Source: Ancylomarina subtilis
GTDB taxonomy: Bacteria > Bacteroidota > Bacteroidia > Bacteroidales > Marinifilaceae
Length of the DNA: 64,000 bases
NCBI RefSeq assembly: GCF_004217115.1
Contig: NZ_SHKN01000001.1
Location: forward strand, 499,781 to 563,780
Reading direction: 5' to 3'
The translations under genes and the position numbers were made by a program. Shown one piece after another: positions 35,774-45,148 of this stretch. A model generated the notes under the pieces. It saw only the letters and a program-made list of their open reading frames with translations. It made no database searches and was not told the DNA's origin. Position 1 is the first letter of the stretch. The number at the start of each line of letters is the position of its first letter.

Positions 35774-38700
35774 ATGGTTAAAATGAAAATAGTTACACGA
35801 TGGATATTAGTTGTTAGTCTGCTTCTCCTTTTTTCTGCGAAAGAAAGTTTAGTTGCTCAGCGTACGGTATTCAGTATGAGTGAATATAACAAAGAAAATG
35901 GCCTGCCCGAAGAGTTGGTGAAAGATATCATAACTGATAGACAGGGGATACCGCATTTTGCTACAGATAATGGCTTATATGCATTAACACACAATGAATT
36001 CCACAAAATAACAATACCAGAAGGAAAGTCGTCCTATTTTAAAGCCTTCTTTTCTTTAAACGATCAGTCGATTTTGGTCGTTTCTGATGATGCCATCTAT
36101 AAATTGATTCCAGATATTGAGGATAGTCGATTAGAGTTATTTATAGAATGTAATCAGGGGGCTGAAACGCCACAATACCCTAAAAATATTTACCAGGACT
36201 CCAGAAATCGAATTTGGATAGCCGACCACAGCAATATCTTTTTGTATACAGATGGTGGGCTAAAGAAGTTTGTGATGGATGAGAAGAATAAGTCAAGCTC
36301 TTACTTACGGTCTTATCAGTTTATGGAGTTGGATCAGGGGCAAATGATGGCGGTTTCTCAGAAGGGTTGGTTTTATCGATTCAATGAAGATTTGAATGCT
36401 TTTGAGGAGATGAATGATGAAGCAGAATTTTTGGTGCATTCACTCTTCCTGTATAAGAGTAATGAGTTTATTTTGGGAACCTCAAAAGGATTAATGAATT
36501 ATAAGTATGATTCGGAAGGTGATCTTGTCGAGAAAAAAGTGCTGGACTCCTATATTATTGGTTCCTGTATTATTCCTATAAAAGAAGATTGTTTCCTTGT
36601 GGGGACCTGGTTTCAGGGACTTGTAGAGATATCTTTAGGTTCAAAACTTAAGGCTTACCCTGTTGGTGGTTTCCCTTCTTTTTCAGTAAATAATATGCAT
36701 CGGGATCGTTTTGGATGTGTGTGGGCGGCGACCAATTCAGGTATTGTACATCTTGAGAAAGAATTCTTTTCGACTCAGCTTCTTAATCAGAATGCGGGTT
36801 GGGTAAAGGATTTTGTCACCGGTGATGATGGTGTTTATTTTCTTAATCCCCAATCTGTGTGTCGGATACATTCGGATTATAATGTTGATACTTACTTGGA
36901 ATTTGATGCAAGAAATTCAACGAAACTGGGCATTTGGAATAATCTTGTTCTTGTAGGCAATTCAGAGGGGGAAGTTCGTTGTTATAAGAAGAATAAGTTG
37001 TTGTATCGTTTTAAGGTCTCGGATGACGATGTGACGGATATTGCCATTAATTCGTCGAGCGAGGCCTGGGTAATAAGTAATTCTGAGCTTTTTAGACTTG
37101 ATCTCTCAGATGGTAGTCAGAGGTCTTATTTAAAGCAGTTCGGGGGAGAACGGCTTGTTCGTGATGTGGAATATCTCAATAAAAATGATCTGGTTATCAG
37201 TGGGGCTAATCAGAATTCTTACCTGTATTTCTACGATAGGTTTCAAGATAGCATTATAAATGCCAGTGTTGAAACTGATTTTTTGAAGGGCAAGGATTTT
37301 TGGACCAGAGATATTGAACTGGATGGAGATTCAATATTCACAGGAACATCTCTTGGTTTAATTAAGTATTTTAATGGGGCTGTTGAGCGAATTGATTTGG
37401 GTGATTTTACCGAAAAGGAAGTCAACTCGATAACTAAAGACAAACAAAATAATTTGTGGTTGAGTCAAAGTAATGGGGTGATCAGAAAGTCAGCTGATGA
37501 TATCACTTTATTCACAAATAAAGATGGGTTGCCGTCAAAAACAGTTCATATTGGTAATATGAGGGTTGATACCAGAGGGGTATTATGGGTTGGAACTAGT
37601 AATGGTTTAGCTTATGCTGATGTAAAACAAAAACCGAGGCAAATACCCAAACCACTCCTTTATGGTGTTTTAGATGAGAAACACGTCTTGCTTTCAGATC
37701 GCGTTTATGATGTAATAAAAAATACAACGATCATTATTAATGTGAGTAGTTTGTTTTACCCACAAAAAAAGAATCAGTTTGAATATTGTATTTGCCCCGA
37801 AATAAGCAATGAAACCCAGTGGCTACCTCTGATTACCGAGAATCAAATTATTATATCCGATTTAAAGGTCGGTGATTATCAACTTAAAATACGGACAAAA
37901 CATTCAGGTAATTATTATTGGAGTGAAGTGGCACATTTATCAATTCAAGTGAATCAAGTTTGGTATCTGAGATGGTACAGTGTTGTGCTTTTCATCTTAT
38001 TTCTGCTTGCTATAGTCTATCTGACCTACCTGACTAGTAAGAATAGGGCTTACAAAAGGATGTTAAATTTGAAGCGAATGATTGATGAGAAAACGAAGGA
38101 CCTGAAAGACGTTAATCAGGAATTGGAATCGGCCAATTTAGCTAAGGATAAGTTTATTTCGATTATTGCCCATGATTTACGTAACCCTTTTAATGCCATA
38201 CGAGGTTTTTCTCAAATGTTGTTGGATCACACGTCGGTATTAGATGCAGAAGAGAAGGACGAAATAATTGAGATGATTTATAAAAGTTCGGATGATACTT
38301 TTAAACTCTTGGAGAATCTCCTGGACTGGGCTAATCTTCAAAAAGGAAATCTGAAAGCGACACCTGAGTCTTTTAACCTCAGGGACTTGATGCAAAGAAA
38401 CCTTGATGTTCATAAGAAACTATCCGCAATTAAAAAGATAAATATTGAAGGTCATTTTCCTAATGTTATTGTTTTTGCAGACCACTGCATGATAGATACT
38501 GTGATCCGAAACCTTCTGTCGAATGCAATTAAATTTTCCTATCCTGAGGATGTTATCAAGCTTGAAATAGAAGAGCTGGATGATATGGCTCTGATTCGAA
38601 TTAAAGATCATGGAGTAGGAATGAGTCCGGAAAAAATTGATCAGCTTTTCCGTATTGATGCCATTAGTTCAACGAATGGGACTTCGGATGAAACGGGCTC

Positions 38701-38818
38701 GGGCTTTGGCTTGATGCTGTCTAAGGAATTTGTAGAGCTAAACGGAGGCAGAATAGAAGTTCGTTCTGAAAAGGATAAGGGAACGGTCTTTTCGGTATAT
38801 ATCCCCCTAGATAAATAA
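35774..38818 (+). CDS. Sensor histidine kinase with N-terminal beta-propeller (two-component-regulator-propeller type)
   Basis: The 1014-residue protein has a signal peptide or anchor (WILVVSLLLLFSAKE), then about 600 residues of propeller repeats (ITDRQGIPHFATDNGLYAL, IYQDSRNRIWIADHS, VDTRGVLWVGTSNGLAYAD). A Y_Y_Y-type domain is at about 650-725, a membrane segment at about 735-757 and a coiled linker follows. HisKA has the phospho-acceptor His800 in IIAHDLRNPF, and HATPase_c has VIRNLLSNAIKFS, IKDHGVGMS and GSGFGLML. It senses an extracytoplasmic ligand and autophosphorylates. Unlike the common hybrid regulators of Bacteroides it has no receiver or AraC domain, and no response regulator gene is adjacent. 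The partner is therefore elsewhere. Confidence 0.93.
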   Translation: MVKMKIVTRWILVVSLLLLFSAKESLVAQRTVFSMSEYNKENGLPEELVKDIITDRQGIPHFATDNGLYALTHNEFHKITIPEGKSSYFKAFFSLNDQSILVVSDDAIYKLIPDIEDSRLELFIECNQGAETPQYPKNIYQDSRNRIWIADHSNIFLYTDGGLKKFVMDEKNKSSSYLRSYQFMELDQGQMMAVSQKGWFYRFNEDLNAFEEMNDEAEFLVHSLFLYKSNEFILGTSKGLMNYKYDSEGDLVEKKVLDSYIIGSCIIPIKEDCFLVGTWFQGLVEISLGSKLKAYPVGGFPSFSVNNMHRDRFGCVWAATNSGIVHLEKEFFSTQLLNQNAGWVKDFVTGDDGVYFLNPQSVCRIHSDYNVDTYLEFDARNSTKLGIWNNLVLVGNSEGEVRCYKKNKLLYRFKVSDDDVTDIAINSSSEAWVISNSELFRLDLSDGSQRSYLKQFGGERLVRDVEYLNKNDLVISGANQNSYLYFYDRFQDSIINASVETDFLKGKDFWTRDIELDGDSIFTGTSLGLIKYFNGAVERIDLGDFTEKEVNSITKDKQNNLWLSQSNGVIRKSADDITLFTNKDGLPSKTVHIGNMRVDTRGVLWVGTSNGLAYADVKQKPRQIPKPLLYGVLDEKHVLLSDRVYDVIKNTTIIINVSSLFYPQKKNQFEYCICPEISNETQWLPLITENQIIISDLKVGDYQLKIRTKHSGNYYWSEVAHLSIQVNQVWYLRWYSVVLFILFLLAIVYLTYLTSKNRAYKRMLNLKRMIDEKTKDLKDVNQELESANLAKDKFISIIAHDLRNPFNAIRGFSQMLLDHTSVLDAEEKDEIIEMIYKSSDDTFKLLENLLDWANLQKGNLKATPESFNLRDLMQRNLDVHKKLSAIKKINIEGHFPNVIVFADHCMIDTVIRNLLSNAIKFSYPEDVIKLEIEELDDMALIRIKDHGVGMSPEKIDQLFRIDAISSTNGTSDETGSGFGLMLSKEFVELNGGRIEVRSEKDKGTVFSVYIPLDK

Positions 38819-39184
38819 CTTACATCAATCAGTCTCAACAGAGCGATCTGTTCTTTAGTCATTCCTGCTTTGTTTTATTTTCATAATTATCATCCGGGAA
38901 GTAAAATACGTATTTGTCTTTTATTATGTTTTAGGAAGAATCTTTAGGAAACATGTATCTGTCTAACAGTTTACAAATGGGTCTTTTAAGATCATTATTG
39001 TCCTTTAATAACCTTGTGTTGTAGTTTATTTGATTGTAATTCAGTGTTTTGTATTTTTGTAATCCAGAGATTGCAAAATAATTAAATAATGCTTGCATAG
39101 CAATATTTAAAGTCTTTACTTTGCGGCCGTAAAAATGAAGGGGAAGCCTGATATTTCCTAGTAATTTTTACCGGATTATCTTTA
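38819..39184. other. Intergenic region and pflB leader
   Basis: This holds the pflB promoter near its end and a weak AACAGA/TCTGTT hairpin at 38836-38851 that could end the kinase transcript. A very short frame starts right after the predicted transcription start (ATG at 39136, eight codons, stop TAG). No other gene is seen. Confidence 0.5.
39093..39123 (+). promoter_or_regulatory. Probable promoter of pflB
   Basis: CTTG (39092-39095) is followed by a 21-base spacer and TACTTTG (39117-39123), then CGGCCG. This is one base short of the full TAnnTTTG, a form I also see at 27328. The start would be near 39130. Confidence 0.45.
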
Positions 39185-39229
39185 ATGGATAACCGATCTA
39201 CACAACCAAAAGAACAAAAACTAGTTAGC

Positions 39230-41455
39230 ATGACTAAAATGCAATTCAAGGCCGGAGAGTGGCAAAAAAAGATTAACGTTAGAGATTTCGTTAGCAATAA
39301 CTTGACTTCTTACGAAGGAGATGCTTCGTTCCTGACTGAAGCAACAGAGCGTACAAAGAAATTATGGGACATCTGTAAGGATGCCGTTAAAGAGGAACGT
39401 GCAAACAATGGCGTTCGTTCAATAGATACTGAAACGGTATCAACTATTGCTTCTCATGGAGCAGGATATATCGACAAATCATTGGAGTTAATCGTAGGTC
39501 TTCAGGCTGACGAGTTGCTTCGTAGAGCAATGAAGCCTTATGGTGGTATTGCTGTTGTTGAAAAAGCATGTACTGAGCAAGGTCTTGAGGTTTCGGACCG
39601 AGTTAAGGATATCTTTCGCAACTTTGCAAAGACTCACAACGATGGTGTTTTTGATGCTTATACTGACGAAATTCGTAAATTCCGTTCATTGGGATTCTTA
39701 ACTGGTCTACCAGATAACTATGCTCGTGGTCGTATTATTGGTGATTATCGTCGTGTAGCACTTTACGGTATCGATCGTTTGATTGAAGCTAAAAAAGAAG
39801 ACTTACAAGGTTTAACAGGAACCATGACTGATGATTTGATTCGTCTTCGTGAAGAGGTTGCTGAGCAAATCAAAGCTTTAGGTCAGATCAAAGAGTTGGG
39901 TGCTAAGTACGACTTGGAGTTAGGTCGTCCGGCTGAGACTGCACAGGAAGCAATTCAGTGGGTATACATGGGTTACCTTGCTGCCGTTAAGGAGCAGGAT
40001 GGTGCAGCTATGTCATTGGGTAACGTTTCTACTTTCCTTGATATTTATATCGAAAGAGATCTTCAGGATGGAACCATTACTGAAGAATTGGCTCAGGAAA
40101 TGCTTGACCAATTTGTAATGAAGTTACGTATGGTTCGTCACCTTCGTATGAATGCTTACGATGAGATTTTCGCTGGTGATCCAACTTGGGTAACTGAGTC
40201 AATCGGTGGTAGAACAATGGACGGTAGAACAAAGGTAACTAAGACTTCTTTCCGTTTCTTAAATACATTATACACTTTAGGAGCTTCTCCAGAGCCAAAC
40301 ATGACTGTGCTTTGGTCTGATTGTTTACCTGAAGGATTCAAAAAATTCTGTGCTAAGGTTTCAATTGATACGTCATCTATTCAGTACGAGAATGACCAAT
40401 TGATGCGTGATACTCGTAAATCGGATGATTATGGTATCGCTTGTTGTGTATCTTATCAGGAAATTGGAAAGCAAATTCAGTTCTTTGGAGCACGTTGTAA
40501 TTTGGCTAAAACACTTCTTTTGGCTCTTAATGGTGGACGTTGTGAAAAAACAGGTACACTACTTATCGAAGGGATTCCTGCTTTGTCAAGCGAGGAGTTG
40601 AACTTCGACGAAGTAATGGCTAATTACAAAATTGCGATGAGAGAAATGGCTCGTGTTTATAACGACTCAATGAACATCATCCACTACATGCACGATAAGT
40701 ACTACTACGAGAAAGCACAGATGTCTCTAGTTGATACCAATCCTGCCATTAACCTTGCTTACGGTATTGCTGGTCTTTCTATCGTAGCTGACTCACTTTC
40801 TGCTATTAAGAACGCTAAAGTAACTGCCGTTCGTAATGAAGAAGGTTTAACTTGTGATTTCAAAATCGAAGGTGATTTCCCATACTACGGTAATGATGAT
40901 GATGCAGTAGACTGTTTTGCAGTTGAGATTCCAAACATCTTCAATGGTATGTTGAAAGAATTGCATACATACAAGAATGCTGAGTCTACGATGTCTATCC
41001 TGACCATTACTTCAAACGTGGTTTATGGTTTGAAGACTGGTGCGACTCCTGATGGTAGAGCTGCAGGTGTACCTTTTGCTCCTGGTGCTAATCCAATGCA
41101 CGGACGTGATTCAAACGGTGCGATTGCTTCTTTGAACTCTGTAGCTAAGATTAACTACGAAGATTCATTGGACGGTATCTCAAATACCTTCTCAATTGTT
41201 CCTAAGTCATTGGGTGCTACCGAAGAGGCTCGTACTGAGAATTTGGTGACTATGATGGATGCATATTTTGTTAAAGGTGCTCATCACCTTAATGTAAATG
41301 TATTGAATCGTGATCTTCTTATGGACGCTATGGAGCATCCTGAAGAATACCCACAGTTGACAATCCGTGTTTCAGGTTATGCAGTTAACTTCGTAAGATT
41401 GACTCGCGAACAGCAATTGGAAGTTATTTCTCGTTCTTTCTTCGAGAAAATGTAA
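39230..41455 (+). CDS. pflB: Formate C-acetyltransferase (pyruvate formate-lyase)
   Basis: The glycyl-radical enzyme of about 741 residues converts pyruvate and CoA to acetyl-CoA and formate. The catalytic cysteine pair is Cys405-Cys406 in IACCVSYQE and the radical glycine is Gly716 in [26 protein letters not shown], typical of PFL, is complete. Codon choice is strongly biased to common codons, as expected for a highly expressed gene. An in-frame ATG at 39185 would add 15 residues. I prefer 39230 because [20 protein letters not shown] is the family's usual start. Downstream are its activase and formate channel. It is oxygen-sensitive, implying anaerobic or microaerobic growth. Confidence 0.96.
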   Translation: MTKMQFKAGEWQKKINVRDFVSNNLTSYEGDASFLTEATERTKKLWDICKDAVKEERANNGVRSIDTETVSTIASHGAGYIDKSLELIVGLQADELLRRAMKPYGGIAVVEKACTEQGLEVSDRVKDIFRNFAKTHNDGVFDAYTDEIRKFRSLGFLTGLPDNYARGRIIGDYRRVALYGIDRLIEAKKEDLQGLTGTMTDDLIRLREEVAEQIKALGQIKELGAKYDLELGRPAETAQEAIQWVYMGYLAAVKEQDGAAMSLGNVSTFLDIYIERDLQDGTITEELAQEMLDQFVMKLRMVRHLRMNAYDEIFAGDPTWVTESIGGRTMDGRTKVTKTSFRFLNTLYTLGASPEPNMTVLWSDCLPEGFKKFCAKVSIDTSSIQYENDQLMRDTRKSDDYGIACCVSYQEIGKQIQFFGARCNLAKTLLLALNGGRCEKTGTLLIEGIPALSSEELNFDEVMANYKIAMREMARVYNDSMNIIHYMHDKYYYEKAQMSLVDTNPAINLAYGIAGLSIVADSLSAIKNAKVTAVRNEEGLTCDFKIEGDFPYYGNDDDAVDCFAVEIPNIFNGMLKELHTYKNAESTMSILTITSNVVYGLKTGATPDGRAAGVPFAPGANPMHGRDSNGAIASLNSVAKINYEDSLDGISNTFSIVPKSLGATEEARTENLVTMMDAYFVKGAHHLNVNVLNRDLLMDAMEHPEEYPQLTIRVSGYAVNFVRLTREQQLEVISRSFFEKM

Positions 41456-41478
41456 TGATTTCCATTTGGAATGATATA

Positions 41479-41513
41479 ATTCCGGGGCTCCTATGGGGTT
41501 CCGGAATCTTTTT
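41479..41513 (+). terminator. Terminator or attenuator between pflB and pflA
   Basis: ATTCCGG (41479-41485) pairs with CCGGAAT (41501-41507), with further inner GG/CC pairing, followed by CTTTTT. Its position inside the operon would lower pflA relative to pflB. Confidence 0.65.
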
Positions 41514-41551
41514 ATAGAAAGATTCATTTTTACTTAAAAACAAACATACAA

Positions 41552-42277
41552 ATGCTAAACGTTCATTCATTCGAATCGCTTGGAACCTATGACGGACCAG
41601 GTATTCGACTCGTCGTTTTTTTGCAGGGCTGTGCATTTAAATGTTTATACTGTGCGAACCCCGATACCATAACTTTCAAAGGAGGAACTCCAACCCCCAA
41701 TGCTGAAATTATGCGAAAGGCTCGCAATCAAAGACCTTTTTTCGGTAAAACAGGAGGGGTTACAATTTCAGGAGGAGAACCTTTGTGGCAAGCAAAAGAT
41801 CTTTCTGTCCTTTTTCAGGAGTTAAAAGATGATGGTTTCAATACCTGCATCGATACCAATGGGAATGTATTTAATGATGATGTGAAAAATCTGTTGAAGA
41901 ATACAGATCTGGTCTTATTGGATATCAAACATATAAACCCGGATTGGCACAAAACCATCACGGGTAAAACCAATGAAACAACTTTAAAATTTGCAAAGTA
42001 CTTAAAGGAGACCAATACATCAGTATGGCTTCGTTATGTTTTAGTACCGGGTTATTCCGATCAGGAAGACTATTTACATGAAATGGGAAAATATTTTAAA
42101 GAATATTCGAATATTAAAAAATTAGAGATTCAGCCTTACCATAAACTTGGTGTTCATAAATATGAGCATTTAGGTATGGAATACAAACTTGATGGGGTGC
42201 CGGAGAATACATCTGAGCAATTAACCCGAGCTGAAGAGATTTTGAGTTTGTATTTTAAGGAGGTTATTATTAATTAA
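41552..42277 (+). CDS. pflA: Pyruvate formate-lyase activating enzyme
   Basis: The 241-residue radical SAM protein has the cluster motif CAFKCLYC (CxxxCxxC) at about residues 29-36. It has the PFL-activase start VHSFESLGTYDGPGIRLVVF, then GGVTISGGEPLWQ and VLLDIKHINPDWH. It uses SAM and an electron to place the glycyl radical on PflB. It lies 96 bases after pflB and 35 before focA. Confidence 0.96.
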   Translation: MLNVHSFESLGTYDGPGIRLVVFLQGCAFKCLYCANPDTITFKGGTPTPNAEIMRKARNQRPFFGKTGGVTISGGEPLWQAKDLSVLFQELKDDGFNTCIDTNGNVFNDDVKNLLKNTDLVLLDIKHINPDWHKTITGKTNETTLKFAKYLKETNTSVWLRYVLVPGYSDQEDYLHEMGKYFKEYSNIKKLEIQPYHKLGVHKYEHLGMEYKLDGVPENTSEQLTRAEEILSLYFKEVIIN

Positions 42278-42312
42278 AAATAGAGTTCAACTCTTAGTTA
42301 AATACTTAAGTA

Positions 42313-43185
42313 ATGTCATTTAATACATTTGAGGAAACTGTTGAAACAGTTGAGCATAAAGCATATGTGACACCTAAAGAGTCAAATCCATCTGTAGAAT
42401 ATCTCGGGTTTAATTCACCCAAAGAAACGGTTGAAGTTGTTAATCATACAGCTGAGGCTAAAAGAGATACGGCTTCAAAGAAAGTTTTTGTTTTGGCTAT
42501 TTTAGCTGGTGGATATATTGCCATGGGGAGTCTTTTAGCTTTGGTCGTTGGTGGTGCAATGCCAGGATTGGCACAAAGCAATCCGGGTTTACAAAAGTTC
42601 TTTTTTGGGGCGGTGTTTCCGTTGGGACTTATTTTATGTGCTATAGCCGGGGCTGAACTTTTTACGGGGAATACAGCTTATTTTATTCCTTCAGTCTTAT
42701 CTAAACGCATGTCTGTAAAGGTTCCTTTAAAAAACTGGACTATTGTTTATATAGGGAATTTTATTGGGTCAATTATAGTGGCTTATTTTCTGGTATATCT
42801 GACTGGAGTTATCATGCATTCTCCTTCAATGGATTCGGCAATAAATATTGCCATTGCAAAAACTTCAAATCCCTTTTATAAGACTTTTTTGAAAGGAATT
42901 GCATGTAACTGGATGGTTGCTTTGGCTATGTGGCTGGCTTATGCAGCGAAAGATACAACTGGTAAGATTCTGGGTATTTGGTTTCCTGTTATGGCTTTTG
43001 TTGCGATGGGTTTTGAACACTGTGTTGCCAATATGTTTTTTATTCCGGTTGCCATTTTTCATGGTGCAGACATAACCTGGATGGATTTTATTGTGAAAAA
43101 CTTAATCCCGGCGACTTTAGGTAATATTGTAGGAGGGGCCTTATTCGTCGGAACAGCCTACTGGTATGCTTACGATAAAAAATAA
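42313..43185 (+). CDS. focA: Formate/nitrite transporter family protein (FocA type)
   Basis: The 290-residue protein has six membrane segments with the FNT pattern: LGFNSPKETVEVVNHTAEAK, then FVLAILAGGYIAMGSLLAL, GAELFTGNTAYFIPS, and GIACNWMVALAMWLAYAA with the conserved NW. It exports formate made by PflB and can re-import it with a proton. The first 35 or so residues are an extra N-terminal piece. It contains ETVETVEHKAYVTPKESNPS, which resembles the following KETVEVVNHTAEAK and looks like a partial internal duplication. The gene is in the pfl operon and is followed by a terminator. Confidence 0.93.
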   Translation: MSFNTFEETVETVEHKAYVTPKESNPSVEYLGFNSPKETVEVVNHTAEAKRDTASKKVFVLAILAGGYIAMGSLLALVVGGAMPGLAQSNPGLQKFFFGAVFPLGLILCAIAGAELFTGNTAYFIPSVLSKRMSVKVPLKNWTIVYIGNFIGSIIVAYFLVYLTGVIMHSPSMDSAINIAIAKTSNPFYKTFLKGIACNWMVALAMWLAYAAKDTTGKILGIWFPVMAFVAMGFEHCVANMFFIPVAIFHGADITWMDFIVKNLIPATLGNIVGGALFVGTAYWYAYDKK

Positions 43186-43207
43186 AAACAATTATAAATT
43201 GTACATG

Positions 43208-43239
43208 AAGCAGTAATCTTAGGGTTGCTGCTTTTTTTT
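43208..43239 (+). terminator. Terminator after focA
   Basis: AAGCAG(T)AA pairs with TT(G)CTGCTT, followed by eight T residues, 22 bases after the focA stop. Confidence 0.7.
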
Positions 43240-43375
43240 ATCTTTTGATTTAGTGTGAATACAGATACGATAGACAGAACGGACTCAATTCTTTCAATTT
43301 ATAAGGGAAAACTTCATATTAATGATAGATGATAATATTTATCCTGAATTTAAATACAAATCAGGCTTTATTTTA

Positions 43376-43384
43376 TATTTTTGC
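43376..43384 (+). promoter_or_regulatory. Promoter -7 element of the phosphate acyltransferase gene
   Basis: TATTTTTGC matches TAnnTTTGC; the start would be near 43391, about 79 bases before the ATG. The -33 region is weak. Confidence 0.5.
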
Positions 43385-43469
43385 CTTACAATACAGATGA
43401 ACAATTTAAGCGTACAGTTTTAAGATATTCATCTAGAAAGAACAAATACAAACACCAAAATAAATCAAA

Positions 43470-44375
43470 ATGATTACACGTTTAGATCAAATCATTGACG
43501 TTCTTAAGAACAACGAAAAGAAAAGATTGGTAGCTGCTTATGCTAATGATTCTCATACAATTGGAGCTGTAAATGATGCTGTTGAATTAGGTATCGTTGA
43601 CGCAACTTTAGTTGGTGACGAAGCTGAAATTGAAAAAACTTGTAAGGCACATAACTTTGATATGTCCCGCTTTACAATTGTTCATGAGCCTAATGAACTT
43701 AAGGCTGCGCAAAAAGCTGTTGAGTTGATCAACAATGGTGAAGGCGATATGATTATGAAAGGCCTTGTAAGTACGGATAAGTACATGAAAGCCATTCTGA
43801 ATAAAGAAAAGGGGTTGATGCCTCCAAAGGCTGTTTTAAGTCACGTAACTGTGATGGAAAACCCGAATTACCATAAGTTATTAGTTGTAAGTGATGTTGC
43901 TGTAATCCCACAGCCAGATTTGAATCAGAAAATTGCAATCACAAACTATGTAATTAAAGTTGCTCAATCGTTAGGAATTGAAAAGCCAAAAGTAGCTATG
44001 ATTGCTGCTTCAGAGCAAGTATTGCCTAAGATGGATGCCTGCGTTGATGCAGCTATTATTTCTAAGATGGCTGATCGTGGTCAGATTAAAGGCGCTTATG
44101 TAGATGGTCCTTTGGCTATTGATGTGGCTATCGATAAAGAATCTGCTGAGATTAAGAAGCTGGATTCAATGGTTGCTGGTGATGCAGACTGTATGGTATT
44201 CCCAAATATCGAAAGTGGTAATGTATTCTATAAGGTAAACACCAAGTTAGCGAATGCCGAACTGGGAGCAATGGTTATGGGAGCGAAGGTTCCGGCTATT
44301 CTTTCTTCTCGTGGTGATAGCGTAAAAACAAAATTGTATTCTATTGCGATGGCAGCTCTTGTGGCTTCGAAATAA
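43470..44375 (+). CDS. Phosphate butyryltransferase/acetyltransferase family protein
   Basis: The 301-residue protein matches the Ptb/Pta group. It has KKRLVAAYANDSHTIGAVND at the start, NGEGDMIMKGLVSTDKYMKA, then a VVSDVAVIPQPDLNQKI segment and a late MVFPNIESGNVFYKV. The enzyme exchanges CoA and phosphate on a short acyl group to make acyl-phosphate, which a kinase then uses to make ATP. Such genes usually sit next to butyrate kinase (buk) in Bacteroidota. Here no kinase follows, and the next gene is tpx on the other strand. Acetyl versus butyryl specificity is open. Confidence 0.88.
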   Translation: MITRLDQIIDVLKNNEKKRLVAAYANDSHTIGAVNDAVELGIVDATLVGDEAEIEKTCKAHNFDMSRFTIVHEPNELKAAQKAVELINNGEGDMIMKGLVSTDKYMKAILNKEKGLMPPKAVLSHVTVMENPNYHKLLVVSDVAVIPQPDLNQKIAITNYVIKVAQSLGIEKPKVAMIAASEQVLPKMDACVDAAIISKMADRGQIKGAYVDGPLAIDVAIDKESAEIKKLDSMVAGDADCMVFPNIESGNVFYKVNTKLANAELGAMVMGAKVPAILSSRGDSVKTKLYSIAMAALVASK

Positions 44376-44401
44376 AAGCAATTATAGATCATATAAAGCA
44401 A

Positions 44402-44434
44402 AGAGGGCTAATTCATCAGAATTAGCCCTCTTTA
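44402..44434. terminator. Bidirectional terminator between the phosphate acyltransferase gene and tpx
   Basis: AGAGGGCTAATTC pairs perfectly (13 bp) with GAATTAGCCCTCT around an ATCA loop, with T runs on both strands. Confidence 0.85.
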
Positions 44435-44452
44435 ATTAGATCAACTTTGAGC

Positions 44453-44968
44453 TTAAACAAGTGTTTTAGCGACTTCAATTGCTGCATCAAAATTTGGAGC
44501 ATCAGTTACTTCAGGAACATACTCAACATACTGAATGGTGTTTTCTTTGTCAATAACAACTACACCACGAGTCAACAAACGTAATTCCTCGATTGAGAAA
44601 CCATACTTGTATCCAAAATCCATTTCTTTGTGATCAGATAATGTGATTAGATTATCGATACCTTCTGCACCACAAAAACGGCCTAATGCAAATGGTAAGT
44701 CGTTTGACAAAGTAATGATTTGAACATTGTCTCCTAGATTAGAAGCTTCTTTGTTGAAACGGTGAGCCTGAGCAGAACAAACACCAGTGTCAACAGATGG
44801 GAAGATAGATAAAATCTTTACTTTTCCATCGAAATCTGATAATGATACTGGTGCTAAACCCTGATTTAAGGCTGTGAAATTTTCTGCTTTATCGCCTTTT
44901 TTCACTGGGTTTCCAACTAAGGTAATCGCACCACCGGCGAATGTCACTTTTGTATTGTCTTTCTTCAT
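44453..44968 (-). CDS. tpx: Thiol peroxidase (Tpx-type peroxiredoxin)
   Basis: The 171-residue protein has the atypical 2-Cys Tpx pattern. The peroxidatic cysteine is in FPSVDTGVCSAQAHRFN, the resolving cysteine in LGRFCGAEG, and the early FAGGAITLVGNPVKKGD is typical. It reduces hydroperoxides with thioredoxin. It could help protect the oxygen-sensitive PFL system beside it, but it is convergent and not part of that operon. Confidence 0.96.
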   Translation of the reverse strand: MKKDNTKVTFAGGAITLVGNPVKKGDKAENFTALNQGLAPVSLSDFDGKVKILSIFPSVDTGVCSAQAHRFNKEASNLGDNVQIITLSNDLPFALGRFCGAEGIDNLITLSDHKEMDFGYKYGFSIEELRLLTRGVVVIDKENTIQYVEYVPEVTDAPNFDAAIEVAKTLV

Positions 44969-45117
44969 TTGATTTGTATTTTAATGTTATAACAATTGTT
45001 TAAATAAGAAATCAGGATTGTAAATTCCTTTTTTAATCTTTCGAGTATCAAAGATATGTAATATTGATTATTTAAACTAAATAGCAATAGAGATTTTTGT
45101 TGAATGATATGAAATAA

Positions 45118-45140
45118 ATAATGCCAGCAATGCTGGCATT
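45118..45140 (-). terminator. Terminator-like hairpin after clpC
   Basis: AATGCCAGCA pairs with TGCTGGCATT almost without a loop, followed on the minus strand by ATTTATTT. It lies 9 bases after the clpC stop. Confidence 0.6.
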
Positions 45141-45148
45141 ATAATAGT

